NCBI GenBank assembly: GCA_910579175.1
Contig: CAJTTB010000008.1
Coordinates: 1 to 64,000 of the forward strand
Source of the DNA: an uncultured Oscillospiraceae bacterium
GTDB taxonomy: Bacteria; Bacillota; Clostridia; Oscillospirales; Ruminococcaceae
Length of the DNA: 64,000 bases
Direction of reading: 5' to 3'
Under the pieces are notes generated by a model. The model was not told the DNA's origin, ran no database searches, and was given only the letters and a program-made list of their open reading frames with translations. The position numbers and the translations under genes are program-made. Of the stretch, positions 62,247 through 64,000 are shown piece after piece. How positions within the stretch are numbered: the first letter of the stretch is position 1; the number at the start of each line of letters is the position of its first letter.

Positions 62247-62728
62247 GTCAAATAGTAGTTGGTATATCAGATTTAAACATTGCGAAAAATCCAGATATTT
62301 TAGTTACTTATGCATTGGGTTCTTGTGTGGGAATTTGTTTGTATGACCCCATTACAAAAATTGCGGGGCTTTCCCATATTATGCTGCCAAATAGCAATCA
62401 AATTTCTGGTTCTGCTGGACAGAGCTATAAATTTGCAGATACAGCAATTGTATTGTTGTTAAAGAAGATGGAAATGGCAGGAGCACAAAGAGTGAGACTA
62501 AAAGCAAAAATTGCTGGAGGTGCGCAGATGTTCACAGGGATGAGCAATTCATCTTTGGCAAATATTGGGCAAAGGAATGTAATGGCAGTAAAAGCGGAGT
62601 TAGCTCGGTTGAAAATCCCTATTTTAGTAGAAGATGTGGGAAAAAATTATGGTAGAACACTTTATCTTGATTCAAGTGATGGAAGTATGAGAATTAAATC
62701 GGCTAACCGCGGAGAATGGGTATGGTAG
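62243..62728 (+). CDS. cheD: Chemoreceptor glutamine deamidase CheD
   Basis: Deamidates receptor glutamines and binds CheC. 161 residues; the catalytic set Thr22, Cys28 and His45 is visible in TYALGSCVGICLYDP and LSHIMLP. GAARKV-type end motifs follow (AKIAGGAQMF; LARLKIPILVEDVGKNYGR). Translation starts at GTG, overlapping the cheC stop. Last gene of the main operon before the transglycosylase. Confidence 0.95.
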   Translation: MSQIVVGISDLNIAKNPDILVTYALGSCVGICLYDPITKIAGLSHIMLPNSNQISGSAGQSYKFADTAIVLLLKKMEMAGAQRVRLKAKIAGGAQMFTGMSNSSLANIGQRNVMAVKAELARLKIPILVEDVGKNYGRTLYLDSSDGSMRIKSANRGEWVW

Positions 62729-62762
62729 TATCTAAAAGTAAAGATGTTAGGAGATGTAAAAA

Positions 62763-63539
62763 ATGATAGAGGTTTCATGGAATCCATTGATGACATCAAC
62801 GGCAGTAAATGGTACTTCTAATATAAATACAAACACACAGTCTTTTGAGCAGGTAATGCAGCAAACACAAAATGCAGTTTCTGCTCCACAGAGTTTGGAA
62901 AGCATTTTTGCGAAAGCTTCTGAGCAATATCAGGTGCCTGAGAATTTGTTAAAGGCAATTGCCAAAGCAGAATCAGGATTTCAAACAGATGCAGTTTCTC
63001 GCTGTGGTGCAGGTGGTGTGATGCAGCTAATGCCTGCAACGGCAAAGGCATTGGGTGTATCTGATGTATTTAATGCAGAACAAAATATTATGGGTGGAGC
63101 AAAATATATTTCTCAGCTACTAAAAAGTTATGATGGCAATCAAAAATTGGCATTGGCAGCTTATAATGCGGGAAGCGGCAATGTAGCAAAGTATGGTGGA
63201 GTTCCTCCTTTTACAGAAACACAAAATTATGTTAAAAAAGTGTTGGGATATTTAGAAGAACAAATCACAGTTCCAAATACATATACTTCGCCTTCTATTT
63301 CCAATATGCCAAGTATCAAAAATTTTTCTACAAGTGCTGACGCCAGCTCTTGGAAGGACTTATCTACTGTTTTGAAATCAGAAGATACCCAACCAGTCAA
63401 TTTGATTGATACAAATTTTACTTATGAAGATTATCAATTATTTATAAAGTTGTTTTTAGCGAGAATCGATCAGCAGGTGAGCTTGTTGGGAAATGACACA
63501 AAAGAATCAGAGGAAAGAAAGAATTTATTTGCGTTATAA
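62763..63539 (+). CDS. Lytic transglycosylase (SLT) without a signal peptide
   Basis: A 258-residue protein with a lytic transglycosylase domain at residues ~45-170: catalytic Glu70 in AIAKAESGFQ, the GGVMQLMPATAKALGV motif and LALAAYNAGSGNV. Such enzymes cleave peptidoglycan glycan strands. It has no signal peptide or membrane helix, so if it acts on the wall it may leave through the flagellar export gate, like rod-associated FlgJ; that is inference. It is 34 bases after cheD, with AGGAGATG before the ATG. The C-terminal part is unrecognised. Confidence 0.85.
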   Translation: MIEVSWNPLMTSTAVNGTSNINTNTQSFEQVMQQTQNAVSAPQSLESIFAKASEQYQVPENLLKAIAKAESGFQTDAVSRCGAGGVMQLMPATAKALGVSDVFNAEQNIMGGAKYISQLLKSYDGNQKLALAAYNAGSGNVAKYGGVPPFTETQNYVKKVLGYLEEQITVPNTYTSPSISNMPSIKNFSTSADASSWKDLSTVLKSEDTQPVNLIDTNFTYEDYQLFIKLFLARIDQQVSLLGNDTKESEERKNLFAL

Positions 63540-63595
63540 AAATTGACATAACATAAAAATAAAAGCAGATTTTATACAGGAGGTAGGGGTGAAAC

Positions 63596-64000
63596 ATGTT
63601 TAAGAATCTGAATATTAGAAAAAAGCTGTTAAGTTCCTTTATTATTGTTGCAATATTGACCATGACTGTAGGTATTGTTTCTGGCGGTATGATAACTCGA
63701 TTACAAAGAAATTATTCCGCTTCAATAAAAGAGCATAGTCTTTCTCAGGAAAATATATTTAATGCAATATCGACCTTAGACAATGCACATCGTTCAGCTC
63801 ATGATATTATTTCCTTCACAGATAAAGATATGATTGCTACTCAGGAGACACAATTGCAACAGCAGCTTCAAAAATATAATGAGTATTATCAGATATTAAA
63901 TGCAGTAATTACAACAGAAGAATTAAAAACGGTTTATAATAATATTGCAGTGGACTTTCAAAAGTATGGGCAAAAGCGCGATGAGTTAATTGCGATGACA
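63596..64000 (+). CDS. Methyl-accepting chemotaxis protein, N-terminal part only
   Basis: An open frame of 135 codons that runs off the right edge. It starts at the ATG at 63596 with AGGAGG upstream. A membrane helix at about residues 10-32 follows a basic start (FKNLNIRKKLLSSFIIVAIL), and the rest is a helical four-helix-bundle-type sensor, as in the receptor at 4-5.8 kb. The HAMP and signalling domains are outside the window. 56 bases after the transglycosylase, so possibly in the same operon. Confidence 0.85.
   Translation, partial: MFKNLNIRKKLLSSFIIVAILTMTVGIVSGGMITRLQRNYSASIKEHSLSQENIFNAISTLDNAHRSAHDIISFTDKDMIATQETQLQQQLQKYNEYYQILNAVITTEELKTVYNNIAVDFQKYGQKRDELIAMT

Noticed and set aside
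1..64000. CRISPR arrays, tRNA, rRNA, prophage, toxin-antitoxin or restriction genes
   Set aside because: Looked for on both strands; none seen.

Overview
This window is a motility island from an AT-rich, low-GC Gram-positive bacterium, most probably a motile member of the Clostridia. The evidence is the Bacillus/Clostridium flagellar gene order (fliE-F-G-H-I-J-K-flgD-…-flbD-motA-motB-fliM-fliY-cheY-fliO-P-Q-R-flhB-flhA-sigma-28), the CheC-type fliY, the cheC/cheD pair, the fliW/csrA pair, strong GGAGG ribosome binding sites with many TTG starts, and intrinsic terminators. There is no flagellin gene, tRNA, rRNA, CRISPR array or intact transposase. I cannot name a genus.

Layout. 0-4 kb: a SAM methyltransferase, a LacI-type regulator and pyruvate kinase. 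4-13 kb, minus strand: a chemoreceptor, a degenerate EAL-HDOD protein, an FtsA/PilM-like ATPase overlapping a PilZ protein, an apparently frameshifted small ORF, a VanY-like peptidase, and a pair resembling FlhB C-terminus and FliK. 13.5-18.7 kb: cheA-cheW-cheR and cheB. 18.9-20.1 kb, minus strand: a ParA-ComFB bicistron. 20.6-32.3 kb: the late flagellar cluster flgM-flgN-flgK-flgL, DUF6470-fliW-csrA, and a fliT-like gene-fliD-fliS-flgB-flgC-unknown, with a PilZ-like gene on the opposite strand. 32.6-37.6 kb: a non-flagellar insert of bacteriohemerythrin, trkH/trkA potassium uptake and an AraC-type regulator. 38.5-62.7 kb: the main flagellar/chemotaxis supra-operon. It is followed by a lytic transglycosylase and a truncated chemoreceptor running off the right edge.

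How the parts fit. The main operon encodes the basal body, export apparatus, rod, hook, stator and switch, then sigma-28 (59.3 kb) and the outer rod proteins. The late cluster holds the anti-sigma factor FlgM, the chaperones, hook-filament junction proteins and filament cap, and the FliW-CsrA switch that normally controls flagellin translation. CheA/W/R/B/Y/C/D form a complete B. subtilis-like chemotaxis pathway split over four places. Several probable cyclic-dinucleotide-linked proteins (PilZ, PilZ-like, EAL-HDOD, ComFB) lie among them.

The most interesting unexplained signals are non-coding. A structured element with a shared 19-base core occurs upstream of flgM and of cheY, with a weaker copy before the DUF6470-fliW-csrA genes and a possible fourth after cheR. 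It has compensatory stem changes and could be a shared cis-acting RNA or the remains of IS200/IS605-type ends. Next in interest are the ParA-ComFB pair, a VanY-like protein whose usual catalytic Glu is Ala, a FlgD fused to a fibronectin-III-like domain, and a 22-bp hairpin inside the main operon.
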